Origin: Ectopseudomonas composti | Lineage (GTDB): Bacteria > Pseudomonadota > Gammaproteobacteria > Pseudomonadales > Pseudomonadaceae | NCBI RefSeq assembly: GCF_001567565.1 | Contig: NZ_LSSW01000029.1 | Span: forward strand, 496,001 to 560,000 | Direction of reading: 5' to 3' | Length of the DNA stretch: 64,000 nt | Part shown: positions 44,101-51,863 of the stretch, piece after piece | Layout of the letters: each line of letters starts with the position of its first letter | Numbering within the stretch: the stretch's first letter is position 1 | The notes under the pieces: generated by a model | The model's input: only the letters and a program-made list of their open reading frames with translations | Told to the model about the DNA's origin: nothing | Databases searched by the model: none | Position numbers and translations under genes: made by a program

Positions 44101-44813
44101 TCGATAAGCGTCTGAGCAATGGCTGGCGCGTCGGCCTGTTCGGCGGTGCCAGCTACAGCGACTTCGACGTCAATGACCGTACCTCCAGCGGCGAAAGCGA
44201 CAACTACCACCTTGGGGTCTACGCCGGTCAGAACTGGGATCAGCTCAGCCTGAACCTGGGCTTGGGGTACACCCGATCCCAACTGGAGACCAAACGAGGC
44301 GAGGTGCTCGGTCAGACGCTGCGCGACGACTATGACACCGACAGCCTGCAGGCGTTTGCCGAGCTGGGCTACCGTATCGAGCGTGAAGGCTACTGGCTGC
44401 AGCCTTTCGCCAATATCGCCTGGGTCAACCTGCGCAACGAGGCGAGCGAGGAGCGCGGTGGCAGCGCGGCACTGCGCATCAAGGCCCACGACACCGCTAC
44501 CGGCTCCAGCACTCTGGGGCTGCGCAGCGGTACGGATATCAGCGTGGGTGGCACCACCGCCAACCTTTACGGCTCGCTGGGTTGGAAGCATGGTTTTGCT
44601 GACCTTGAGCCGGACAGCCGCCATGCCTTTGTCGAGGGTGGCAGCAGTTTTACCATCCATGGTGCCCCCTTGGCCCGCAATGCGGCGGAGGTGGAGGTTG
44701 GCGCGGCATTCCAGGTCACACCTGAGTCGACCCTGAGCGTGAGTTATCAGGGCGAGTTTGCCAGCAACGCCCGGGATCAGGGCGTGCGACTGAACTGGGG
44801 AATGCGTTTCTGA
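41103..44813 (+). CDS. Glycine-rich type V autotransporter (AIDA-like)
   Basis: A 1236-residue surface protein. Residues 1-24 (MNRMYKIVWSAARQVWVVVGELAKG) match the extended signal peptide region of large autotransporters. The signal ends at about residue 81 (AYA/Q). The passenger has a glycine-dominated half (about 85-500) with seven regular repeats, then autotransporter-associated beta-strand repeats (about 629-780, GTLTLSGTNSYTGGTTISAGTL). The C-terminal translocator barrel (about 970-1236) ends in NWGMRF with the required terminal phenylalanine. No protease motif is seen, so an adhesin or aggregation role is likeliest. It is probably controlled by the adjacent two-component pair. Confidence 0.9.
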   Translation: MNRMYKIVWSAARQVWVVVGELAKGRRKSSSSQSTIALAGLVSSRCDVTPFKKWSWRYSALHAAVISVVALGSAMSMSAYAQDPAAGGQGGGRDNFGGGSGGTSSLTGAGGDGSQGSLGSSSAGGGGGGGAGIGAAGAGGAGAEHGGVDDGAGGAGGAGGASDGANGGDGGDGGDDNIRAGGGGGGGAGAVGGVGLLNDLPSTVTGGAGGNGGNGGSLTANTGLSSGGGGGGGVGGYGFVSTDSDPATLSGFTVQGGDGGAGGNGGRGGNNSQAGHDGGGGGGGGLGLLVQGAGVSLVIGSTVAGGGGGNGGRGGDAAVGFLLGRGGAGGNGGDGLIFTQAAAASIEGSVTGGSGGNGGASGDSGGAPVISGRAGNGGNGGSGVVLEAGGSVQISGTVTGGAGGDGGENINNTNASAGGAGGAGLLGLNGGTIEVTATGSVTGGDGGDGGASLGDDGVGGAGGVGIQGSNLTVTVAGSVSGGVGADGTEANAIEFTGGTNQLIVLGGSRGGAVVANGEHDTLTIGVTGEFDVSGFDSVSGDFRGFEAFEKIGAGTMALVGSTAETTPWTVLAGTLSIDSGGALGTSDSLLTLNGGALAVTADTTVENNVLIGADNGTISVANGVAATASGALSGTGAFTKDGAGTLTLSGTNSYTGGTTISAGTLIGDTTTLQGDIVNNAALTFDQGMNGTYAGALSGMGVLTKEGDGELVLSGNSSTYAGTTILSGGLLSVNNALGGTVNVTGGRLGGSGSLGALNAASGGTVAPGNSIGTLNVNSDFSLGAGSTLEVELNDGGNVAGVNNDLVNVTGTATIEDGAIVHVMPVAGSGSNYAAGTTYTILEAGTLDVQGTQRLNIDFDYAYLSFVLGQVGNALTLTSSLDNALGQTFALAGMSRNQRSTATGVFTQGAGKAVFDQVLNMSERQAFAAMDALSGEVHASARTVLLDSASQVRSALLQRARSTERSEGQGVWFELLGGRMNLDGNGNAAALDSDEQGLLLGIDKRLSNGWRVGLFGGASYSDFDVNDRTSSGESDNYHLGVYAGQNWDQLSLNLGLGYTRSQLETKRGEVLGQTLRDDYDTDSLQAFAELGYRIEREGYWLQPFANIAWVNLRNEASEERGGSAALRIKAHDTATGSSTLGLRSGTDISVGGTTANLYGSLGWKHGFADLEPDSRHAFVEGGSSFTIHGAPLARNAAEVEVGAAFQVTPESTLSVSYQGEFASNARDQGVRLNWGMRF

Positions 44814-44886
44814 TGGTTCACCTGGAAAGTGGCTGACGGGTAGAACTTCAACGCTATACCTATGCGCTTTGCAGGTTTGGTCAGGT

Positions 44887-44917
44887 GAGGCGGGGCAAAG
44901 GCCCCGCCTCAGCGTTT
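44887..44917 (+). terminator. Hairpin after the autotransporter gene
   Basis: GAGGCGGGGC, loop AAAG, GCCCCGCCTC is a perfect ten-base stem followed by AGCGTTTA. The tail is weak but the position, about 75 bases after the stop, suits transcription termination. The rest of 44814-45070 shows no gene. Confidence 0.6.
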
Positions 44918-45070
44918 ACGGCCGGCCTGATCTGGAACTGGGCGATTCAGGCTTTCAGGCACTTGCGGACGGTTCCTGTGGCCGGTTGTTAGATGTGTCT
45001 GGTAAGTTTCCATGCCAAGCACCCGTGGTCAGTGTTACGACTGGGTCTAGCGTCCTGTTCCGTAACGATG

Positions 45071-45276
45071 CAGGCGCCGCTCTGGCCTCATCGTGCATGC
45101 ACGTATCGCCCGTGTGCTGTTCGGTACCGGTGAGCCGCGCGCGGGGGGGGGCGATCAGCCAGGGGCAGTTCTTCGATCAGGGCTTTCTCAATCACCGCGT
45201 GCGGGTTGAAGGTGGCTTGCTGGCCGAGGAGAGCGGGGCGCTGCTGAAAGATTTCTTCAAGGCTCGGCGAGGCTGA
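45071..45276 (+). pseudogene. Frameshifted duplicate of the tadA 3' end
   Basis: This segment is clearly alignable with the last part of tadA (37700-37907). It encodes HARIARVLFGTGEPRAG in one frame and ISQGQFFDQGFLNHRVRVEGG and DFFKARRG in another. The frame changes in a run of nine G near 45143-45151, where the intact copy has GGGGGTGG. There is no 5' half and no start codon, so it cannot make TadA. It is either the original tadA tail left behind by insertion of the cassette or a passenger copy. Confidence 0.85.
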
Positions 45277-45297
45277 GCGTCGTCACTGGGAATGAGC

Positions 45298-45765
45298 ATG
45301 AACAAACGGATCTTGAGTCTGCTGGCGGTTCTGGCTGCGCCAGCGTTCGCGGAGCAGCCTGAGGTGTATCTGGTCGCCAGTGTGCAGCTGGGCGGTTCCA
45401 ATCTGGCGCAGAGCATTTTCCTGCACGAGCCGCAGATCACCACGCTGGAGGCGTGCCAGGAGGCTGTGCGGGTCGGTCAGCGTGATCGCGACTGGCAGCA
45501 CTATCACCACATCTTCATGCGTGATCGCTTCCAGGGCTTTACCGGTCATCTGGACTACCGCTGCGTGTTCGCCACCCAGCGTTTCAGCGCCTGGAACGAC
45601 CGCGCCCGCTACAGCCATCCCTACCTGATCAGCATTGATGAACAGGCCAATCTGCAGGTCGAGCGGATGCCGAGTCAGGCGCAGTGCGCGACTCGACTCA
45701 AGGGGCTGGTGCAGGCACGGCAGGCGATCAGTCGCTGTGCGGTGGGCAATCAGAGTTTGCTCTGA
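45298..45765 (+). CDS. Secreted small protein of unknown function
   Basis: A 155-residue protein with a clear signal peptide (MNKRILSLLAVLAAPAFA/EQ). The mature domain has four cysteines (EACQEA, DYRCVF, QCATR, RCAVG), likely forming two disulfides. I recognise it only as a conserved Pseudomonas protein that sits beside mltF. ATG 45298 with GGGA seven bases upstream was preferred to ATG 45292. It converges on mltF with a four-base gap. Confidence 0.78.
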   Translation: MNKRILSLLAVLAAPAFAEQPEVYLVASVQLGGSNLAQSIFLHEPQITTLEACQEAVRVGQRDRDWQHYHHIFMRDRFQGFTGHLDYRCVFATQRFSAWNDRARYSHPYLISIDEQANLQVERMPSQAQCATRLKGLVQARQAISRCAVGNQSLL

Positions 45766-45769
45766 CAGC

Positions 45770-47236
45770 TCAGAGCGGCGGGGTTTCTTCTTCGGGCTTG
45801 CGCTTGTCGATGCCGGGCAGGTGGATACCGTTCTCGGCGACCTGCGAGCCCTCCAGCTGGGGCTGGGTTACCCAGGTGAGGATGTCGTAGTAGCGGCGGA
45901 TGTTGCGTACGAAGTGCACCGGCTCACCACCACGGGCGTAGCCGTACCGGGTCTTGCTGTACCACTGCTTCTGCGCCAGGCGCGGCAGGATCTTCTGTAC
46001 ATCGGCCCATTTGTTCGGGTCCAGGCCTTCGGCTTCGGTCAGCTTGCGGGCATCTTCCAGGTGGCCGCCGCCGACGTTGTAGGCGGCCAGGGCGAACCAG
46101 GTGCGATCCGGCTCGGCGATACCTTCCGGCAGTTGCTGGTGCACCTGGATGAAATAGCGGGCGCCGCCGTCGATGCTCTGCTTCGGGTCCAGACGATTGG
46201 ACACGCCGACCGACTGGGCGGTGCGCTGGGTCAGCATCATCAGGCCGCGTACGCCGGTCTTGGAGGTGGCGTTGGGCTGCCACAGCGATTCCTGGTAGCC
46301 CATGGCCGCCAGCAGGCGCCAGTCGATCTGGTGAGTGTGGGCGGCCTGGCGGAACATCTTTTCGTAGCGCGGCAGGCGCTTTTGCAGGTGCTGGGCGAAG
46401 GTGTAGGCGCCCACGTAGCCGAGCACGTCGACATGGCCGTAGTAGCGCTCCTTCAGGCGCTGCAGGGTGCCGTTGGCCTCCGCGCGCTTGAGGAAGGCAT
46501 CGATTTCCAGCAGCAGGCTGTCATCCTCACCGGAGGCCACTGCCCAGCGCATGCTGTTGGTGTTGCCGAGGTCGAAGGCCACGCGCACGTTGGGGAAGTA
46601 CACCTGGTTCATTGCCAGTTCGTTGGAGTCCACCAGGGTCAGGTCGATCTGCCCCTCGTCGACCATGCGCAGCAGGTCGACCACCTCGACCGCGTCGGAA
46701 ACCTCGAACTCCAACTCGGGCAGCTCCAGCTTGAGAGCCGCCAGCTGTTCGGCGTGGCTGCTGCCGGCCAGCACCAGAATGCGTTTGCCGATCAGGTCTT
46801 CGGGTTTGGTCGGGCGGCTCTCGCCCTGGCGATAGATGACCTGCGGCGTGACTTCCAGATAAGGGATGGAGAAGCGCGCCTGACGCTGGCGCTGCGGTGT
46901 GTCCACCAGGCCTGCGGCAGCCATGACCGGACCGTTGGCGCGGCCAAGGCTGGCGAACAGGCTGTCGAGGTTGTCGGCGGTTTCGATCTTCAGTTCCAGG
47001 CCGAGATCGGCGGCAAAGCGCTTGGCCAGTTCATATTCGAAACCGGTGGCGCCGTTGCGGTCCTGGAAGTAGGTGGCGGGGCTGTTACGAGTGACCACGC
47101 GCAGCTCACCCTCCGCCTTTGCCTGCTCAAGTACGCTGGGCTTGGGTTCTTCGCCACAGCCAGCAAGCATCAGGAGGGTTCCAATCGCCAACAGCCCTTT
47201 GGCGCAACGCATGCGTATCGCAGGTCGTGCAAACAT
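45770..47236 (-). CDS. mltF: Membrane-bound lytic murein transglycosylase F
   Basis: A 488-residue lipoprotein that cuts the glycan strands of peptidoglycan. The signal ends in the lipobox LAGC (about residue 27). A family 3 solute-binding-protein-like regulatory domain (about 40-265) is followed by the SLT catalytic domain (about 290-450). The catalytic glutamate lies in AAMGYQESLWQPNATS, and LMMLTQRTAQ and AAYNVGGGHLEDA are present. An in-frame upstream extension exists but was rejected. A TATACT hexamer lies only about six bases before the ATG. Confidence 0.95.
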   Translation of the reverse strand: MFARPAIRMRCAKGLLAIGTLLMLAGCGEEPKPSVLEQAKAEGELRVVTRNSPATYFQDRNGATGFEYELAKRFAADLGLELKIETADNLDSLFASLGRANGPVMAAAGLVDTPQRQRQARFSIPYLEVTPQVIYRQGESRPTKPEDLIGKRILVLAGSSHAEQLAALKLELPELEFEVSDAVEVVDLLRMVDEGQIDLTLVDSNELAMNQVYFPNVRVAFDLGNTNSMRWAVASGEDDSLLLEIDAFLKRAEANGTLQRLKERYYGHVDVLGYVGAYTFAQHLQKRLPRYEKMFRQAAHTHQIDWRLLAAMGYQESLWQPNATSKTGVRGLMMLTQRTAQSVGVSNRLDPKQSIDGGARYFIQVHQQLPEGIAEPDRTWFALAAYNVGGGHLEDARKLTEAEGLDPNKWADVQKILPRLAQKQWYSKTRYGYARGGEPVHFVRNIRRYYDILTWVTQPQLEGSQVAENGIHLPGIDKRKPEEETPPL

Positions 47237-47403
47237 CGGCGCAGTATACGCAAAGCGCAGGCGGCGCCATATCTCGACAGCGCTTCGCTTCTCTGCTAGT
47301 GCGCGTTCGTCCTTAAAGGGCCTGGCTACAGGTGCCGCCGGCTGTCGCTTTAGGGTAGAATGCCCGGCCTCCAGCACACCCCTTCCCAGAGGCTGTTCCG
47401 ACG

Positions 47404-50400
47404 ATGTTGATTCTGCGCGGCGCTCCCGCCCTTTCCGCTTTCCGCCATGGCAAATTGCTCGAGCAACTGACCAGCAAGGTGCCGGCCGTGACCGGGCTGT
47501 ACGCCGAGTTCGCGCACTTCGCCGACGTCACTGGCGTGCTCAACGCCGATGAGGAACACGTGCTGGCCCGGCTGCTCAAGTACGGCCCGAGCGTGCCGGT
47601 GCAGGAGCCCAGCGGCAAACTGTTCCTGACCATTCCGCGTTTCGGCACCATTTCGCCCTGGTCGAGCAAGGCCAGCGACATTGCCCGCAACTGCGGCCTG
47701 GCCAAGATCCAGCGTCTGGAGCGTGGTATCGCCTATTACGTCAGTGGCGAGCTGAGCGAAGCTGACAATGCCGCTGTCGCCGCTCTGTTGCACGACCGCA
47801 TGACTCAACTGGTGCTGAGCGCCCTCGAGGACGCCGCCGCGCTGTTCAGTCACGCCGAGCCCAAGCCGCTGACCGCCGTGGACGTCCTTGGTGGTGGCCG
47901 CGCCGCGCTGGAGCAGGCCAACCAGGATCTGGGCCTGGCCCTGGCCGAAGACGAAATCGACTACCTGGTGAAGAGCTTCAATGACCTGGGGCGCAATCCG
48001 CACGACATCGAACTGATGATGTTTGCCCAGGCCAACTCCGAGCACTGCCGCCACAAGATCTTCAATGCCAGCTGGGACATCGACGGCCAGAGCCAGGACA
48101 AGTCGCTGTTCGGCATGATCAAGAACACCTACCAGATGCACAACGAAGGCGTGTTGTCTGCTTACAAGGACAACGCCTCGGTCATCGTCGGCCACACCGC
48201 CGGTCGCTTCTTCCCCAATCCTGAGACCCGCCAGTACGGCGCGGTGCAGGAGCCGGTACACATTCTGATGAAGGTGGAGACGCACAACCACCCGACCGCC
48301 ATCGCCCCGTTCCCGGGCGCTTCCACCGGTTCCGGTGGCGAGATCCGCGACGAAGGTGCGACCGGTCGTGGTGCCAAGCCGAAGGCCGGCCTGACCGGTT
48401 TCTCGGTCTCCAACCTGAACATCCCCGGTTTCCTCCAGCCCTGGGAAAAGCCCTACGGCAAACCCGAGCGCATCGTCAGCGCGCTGGACATCATGATCGA
48501 AGGCCCGCTGGGCGGCGCCGCGTTCAACAACGAATTCGGTCGTCCGGCGCTCAACGGCTACTTCCGTACCTTCGAGCAGGCGGTCAGCAGCCCGCGCGGT
48601 GAGGAAGTGCGCGGCTACCACAAGCCGATCATGCTGGCCGGCGGCCTGGGCAACATCCGCGAGAACCACGTGCAGAAGGGCGAGATTTCGGTTGGCGCCA
48701 AGCTGATCGTGCTCGGTGGCCCGGCCATGCTCATCGGCCTGGGCGGCGGCGCTGCTTCGTCGATGGCCACCGGTGCCAGCTCGGCCGACCTGGACTTCGC
48801 CTCGGTACAGCGCGAGAACCCGGAAATGGAACGCCGCTGCCAGGAGGTCATCGACCGCTGCTGGCAGCTGGGCGAAGACAACCCGATCAAGTTCATCCAC
48901 GACGTCGGTGCCGGTGGTATCTCCAACGCCTTGCCGGAGTTGATCAACGACGGTGGTCGTGGTGGTCGCTTCGAGCTGCGCAACGTGCCCAACGACGAGC
49001 CGGGCATGGCCCCGCACGAAATCTGGTGCAACGAGTCGCAGGAGCGTTACGTCATGTCCGTCGACGCTGCCGATTTCGAGCGTTTCAAGGCCATCTGCGA
49101 GCGTGAGCGCTGCCCGTTCGCCGTGGTCGGCGAGGCCACCGCCGAGCCGCACCTGACCGTGACCGACAGCCACTTCAGCAATACCCCGGTGGATATGCCG
49201 CTGGAAGTGCTGCTGGGCAAGCCGCCGCGCATGCACCGCAGTGTCAGCCGCGAAGCCGAGCAGGGCGATGATTTCAGCGCCGCCAGCGTGAGCATCGAAG
49301 AAGCGCTGGGCCGCGTACTGCGTCACCCGGCCGTGGCCAGCAAGAGCTTCCTGATCACCATCGGCGACCGCAGCATCACCGGCCTGGTGGCGCGCGACCA
49401 GATGGTCGGCCCCTGGCAGGTACCGGTGGCCGATTGCGCCGTGACCGCCACCAGCTTCGACGTCTACAGCGGTGAAGCCATGGCCATGGGCGAGCGCACC
49501 CCGCTGGCCCTGCTCGACGCCCCGGCGTCCGGCCGCATGGCCGTCGGCGAGACCATCACCAACCTGGCTGCCGCGCGCATTGGCAAGCTGTCCGACATCA
49601 AGTTGTCGGCCAACTGGATGGCCGCCGCTGGCCACCCGGGCGAAGACGCCCGTCTGTACGACACCGTCAAGGCTGTCGGCATGGAGCTGTGCCCGGCGCT
49701 GGGTATCACCATTCCAGTGGGCAAGGACTCCATGTCCATGAAGACCCGCTGGCAGGACGAGGGCGTCGACAAGAGCGTGACTGCGCCGCTGTCGCTGGTC
49801 ATCTCCGGCTTCGCCCCGGTGCAGGACATCCGCCAGACCCTGACCCCGCAACTGCGTATGGACAAGGGCGAGACAGACCTGATCCTGATCGACCTCGGTC
49901 GTGGTCAGGACCGCATGGGCGCCTCGATCCTGGCTCAGGTGTATGCGCAGATCGGCCAGCAGGTTCCGGACCTCGATGACGCCGAAGACCTCAAGGCCTT
50001 CTTCGCCGTGATCCAGGGCCTCAATGCCGACGGCCACCTGCTGGCCTACCACGACCGTTCCGACGGCGGCCTGTTGACCACCGTGCTGGAAATGGCCTTT
50101 GCCGGTCACTGCGGTCTGTCGCTGAACCTCGACGCGCTGGCTGACGACAGCTCCGAGCTGCCGGCCGTGCTGTTCAACGAAGAGTTGGGTGCGGTCATCC
50201 AGGTACGCCAGGACGCCACGCCGGAAGTGCTGGCGCAGTTCAGCGCAGCCGGCCTGGACGACTGCGTGGCGGTGATCGGTCAGCCGGTCAACAACTGCGA
50301 CGTCAGCATCAGCTTCAACGGCGAGCCGGTGTTCAGCGGTGATCGTCGCCTGCTGCAGCGTCAGTGGGCCGAGACCAGCTACCGCATCCAGCGTCTGCGC

Positions 50401-51300
50401 GACAACGCCCAGGGCGCCGACCAGGAATTCGACCTGCTGCTGGAAGAAGACAATCCCGGCCTGTCGGTCAAGCTGGGTTTCGACGTCAACCAGGATATTG
50501 CCGCGCCTTACATCAAGAAGGGTGTGCGTCCGCAGGTGGCGATCCTGCGCGAGCAGGGCGTCAACGGTCAGGTGGAAATGGCCGCCGCGTTCGATCGCGC
50601 CGGTTTCTCCGCTATCGACGTGCACATGAGTGACATCCTCGCCGGTCGCATCAGCCTGGATGAGTTCAAGGGCCTGGTGGCTTGCGGCGGCTTCTCCTAC
50701 GGTGACGTGCTCGGCGCCGGTGAAGGCTGGGCCAAGTCTGTGCTGTTCAACGCCCGTGCTCGTGAAGGCTTCCAGGCCTTCTTCGAGCGCAAGGACAGCT
50801 TCGCCCTTGGCGTGTGCAATGGCTGCCAGATGATGAGCAACCTGCATGAGCTGATTCCGGGCACCGAGTTCTGGCCGCATTTCGTGCGCAACCGCTCCGA
50901 GCAGTTCGAGGCGCGCGTGGCTATGGTCCAGGTGCAGGAGTCGGCGTCGATCTTCCTGCAGGGCATGGCCGGTTCGCGCATGCCGATCGCCATCGCTCAC
51001 GGCGAAGGCCATGCCGAGTTCGAAAGCGAAGAGGCGCTGCTGGAAGCCGATCTGTCCGGTAGCGTGGCCCTGCGCTACGTCGACAACCATGGCAAGGTCA
51101 CCGAAGCCTACCCGGCCAACCCCAACGGTTCGCCGCGTGGCATCACCGGCCTGACCAGTCGTGACGGTCGCGTGACCATCATGATGCCGCACCCGGAGCG
51201 GGTATTCCGCACCGTGCAGAACTCCTGGCGCCCGGACGAGTGGCAGGAAGACGGTGGCTGGATGCGCATGTTCCGCAACGCCCGCGTCTGGGTGGACTAA
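47404..51300 (+). CDS. purL: Phosphoribosylformylglycinamidine synthase (large, single-chain)
   Basis: A 1298-residue enzyme for the fourth step of purine synthesis, using glutamine and ATP to turn FGAR into FGAM. An N-terminal PurS-like domain, the linker, and two AIRS-like synthetase halves (with ETHNHPTAIAPFPGASTGSGGEIRDE) are followed by the C-terminal glutaminase. That domain has VACGGFSYGDVLGAGEGWA and the nucleophile in LGVCNGCQMM. A TAGAAT -10-like box lies at 47356-47361. It is divergent from mltF. Confidence 0.98.
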   Translation: MLILRGAPALSAFRHGKLLEQLTSKVPAVTGLYAEFAHFADVTGVLNADEEHVLARLLKYGPSVPVQEPSGKLFLTIPRFGTISPWSSKASDIARNCGLAKIQRLERGIAYYVSGELSEADNAAVAALLHDRMTQLVLSALEDAAALFSHAEPKPLTAVDVLGGGRAALEQANQDLGLALAEDEIDYLVKSFNDLGRNPHDIELMMFAQANSEHCRHKIFNASWDIDGQSQDKSLFGMIKNTYQMHNEGVLSAYKDNASVIVGHTAGRFFPNPETRQYGAVQEPVHILMKVETHNHPTAIAPFPGASTGSGGEIRDEGATGRGAKPKAGLTGFSVSNLNIPGFLQPWEKPYGKPERIVSALDIMIEGPLGGAAFNNEFGRPALNGYFRTFEQAVSSPRGEEVRGYHKPIMLAGGLGNIRENHVQKGEISVGAKLIVLGGPAMLIGLGGGAASSMATGASSADLDFASVQRENPEMERRCQEVIDRCWQLGEDNPIKFIHDVGAGGISNALPELINDGGRGGRFELRNVPNDEPGMAPHEIWCNESQERYVMSVDAADFERFKAICERERCPFAVVGEATAEPHLTVTDSHFSNTPVDMPLEVLLGKPPRMHRSVSREAEQGDDFSAASVSIEEALGRVLRHPAVASKSFLITIGDRSITGLVARDQMVGPWQVPVADCAVTATSFDVYSGEAMAMGERTPLALLDAPASGRMAVGETITNLAAARIGKLSDIKLSANWMAAAGHPGEDARLYDTVKAVGMELCPALGITIPVGKDSMSMKTRWQDEGVDKSVTAPLSLVISGFAPVQDIRQTLTPQLRMDKGETDLILIDLGRGQDRMGASILAQVYAQIGQQVPDLDDAEDLKAFFAVIQGLNADGHLLAYHDRSDGGLLTTVLEMAFAGHCGLSLNLDALADDSSELPAVLFNEELGAVIQVRQDATPEVLAQFSAAGLDDCVAVIGQPVNNCDVSISFNGEPVFSGDRRLLQRQWAETSYRIQRLRDNAQGADQEFDLLLEEDNPGLSVKLGFDVNQDIAAPYIKKGVRPQVAILREQGVNGQVEMAAAFDRAGFSAIDVHMSDILAGRISLDEFKGLVACGGFSYGDVLGAGEGWAKSVLFNARAREGFQAFFERKDSFALGVCNGCQMMSNLHELIPGTEFWPHFVRNRSEQFEARVAMVQVQESASIFLQGMAGSRMPIAIAHGEGHAEFESEEALLEADLSGSVALRYVDNHGKVTEAYPANPNGSPRGITGLTSRDGRVTIMMPHPERVFRTVQNSWRPDEWQEDGGWMRMFRNARVWVD

Positions 51301-51437
51301 CAGCGGCCGCGTAGCGGCCTTCTGCTGACCCTCTCCCGCTGCGGGAGAGGGGAGCAGGGCGCCGTAGCCTGGAGGCAATCCGGGACAGCGCAGCTACACC
51401 CCTCCCCGGATTTCATCCGGGCTACGCAGGCCCTGCG
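51301..51437. repeat. Intergenic palindromic repeats (REP-like) after purL
   Basis: CCCTCTCCC and GGGAGAGGG form a perfect nine-base hairpin. Further on, GTAGCCTGGAGGCAATCCGGG and CCCCGGATTTCATCCGGGCTAC are inverted variants of the GTAGCC-[CT]GGAT-CCGGG motif common in Pseudomonas intergenic regions. They may also help end purL transcription. No gene is present. Confidence 0.6.
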
Positions 51438-51707
51438 ATGGCCGATGATTCCCAGCAGACCCTCCCCGAAGTTCGCCAGGTCAAACCCGGTGAAGTTCAT
51501 CGCCTGTGCCGCTGCGGGCACTCACCCAAGATGCCGAACTGCACATCCGGCTGCGCCCAATCCCTGATTCTGTACCCCGAGCGCGAGCAGCGCCTGCTGC
51601 TTTGCCGCTGTAGCCGATCCGCGGATCTGCCCTACTGCGATGGCAGCCACAGCCCTCCCGTCAGTGGTCTTGCCGACAGATGGCGGCGCTTTTTCAGCGG
51701 CCGTTGA
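51438..51707 (+). CDS. CDGSH iron-sulfur domain protein
   Basis: An 89-residue protein with two CDGSH-type [2Fe-2S] motifs. The second is canonical, CRCSRSADLPYCDGSH. The first, CRCGHSPKMPNCTSGC, lacks the CDGSH ending and the ligand histidine, having Cys or other residues there, so it may hold an altered cluster or none. Prokaryotic tandem CDGSH proteins are thought to be redox or cluster-transfer proteins. The start is ATG 51438. It lies between purL and a YqfO-like gene. Confidence 0.88.
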   Translation: MADDSQQTLPEVRQVKPGEVHRLCRCGHSPKMPNCTSGCAQSLILYPEREQRLLLCRCSRSADLPYCDGSHSPPVSGLADRWRRFFSGR

Positions 51708-51863
51708 GAACGTCACGCCTGTCGACCGAGTCGAAAGCGGTGAAGCGTTTTAACGCTACGCTTGGATTTGTGCGGGCGGTCTCAAGACAAGTCCATGTCA
51801 AAATGCCATCATATTGGCGCCATGGATTGTCTGTTGTTCGGTTGCCCATCTGCGGAGAGTTTG

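Larger units (their letters stand above)
37908..45070. mobile_element. Accessory cassette (about 7 kb) between tadA and a tadA 3' relic
   Basis: The segment starts directly after the intact tadA and ends where a second, decayed tadA 3' end begins. It contains a small membrane ORF, a histidine kinase/response regulator pair and a large autotransporter. The part from 37910 to about 41100 is visibly AT-richer than the flanks, while the autotransporter is glycine-codon-rich. No integrase, transposase or terminal inverted repeats were seen, so homologous recombination through tadA-like ends is the likely route. Both outer flanks (copper oxidase-tadA and mltF-purL) are normal Pseudomonas backbone. 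Confidence 0.65.

Noticed and set aside
42069..44660. Minus-strand open frame of over 860 codons opposite the autotransporter
   Set aside because: It is the complement of glycine and alanine codons, giving an Ala/Thr/Arg-rich product without domains. The plus-strand frame has signal, repeats and a barrel.
37908..45070. Prophage or transposon origin of the cassette
   Set aside because: No integrase, transposase, phage structural gene, terminal inverted repeat or short target-site duplication was found. Only the tadA tail is repeated.
44869..45276. Plus-strand frame of 135 codons ending in tadA-like residues
   Set aside because: Only the last part is tadA-like, because the frame joins it after a frameshift. 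The upstream part matches nothing and lies over a terminator-like hairpin.
47350..51378. Very long open frame on the minus strand opposite purL
   Set aside because: It is a codon-bias mirror of purL in GC-rich DNA. The translation is low-complexity, rich in His, Gln, Val and Gly, and no domain is recognisable.
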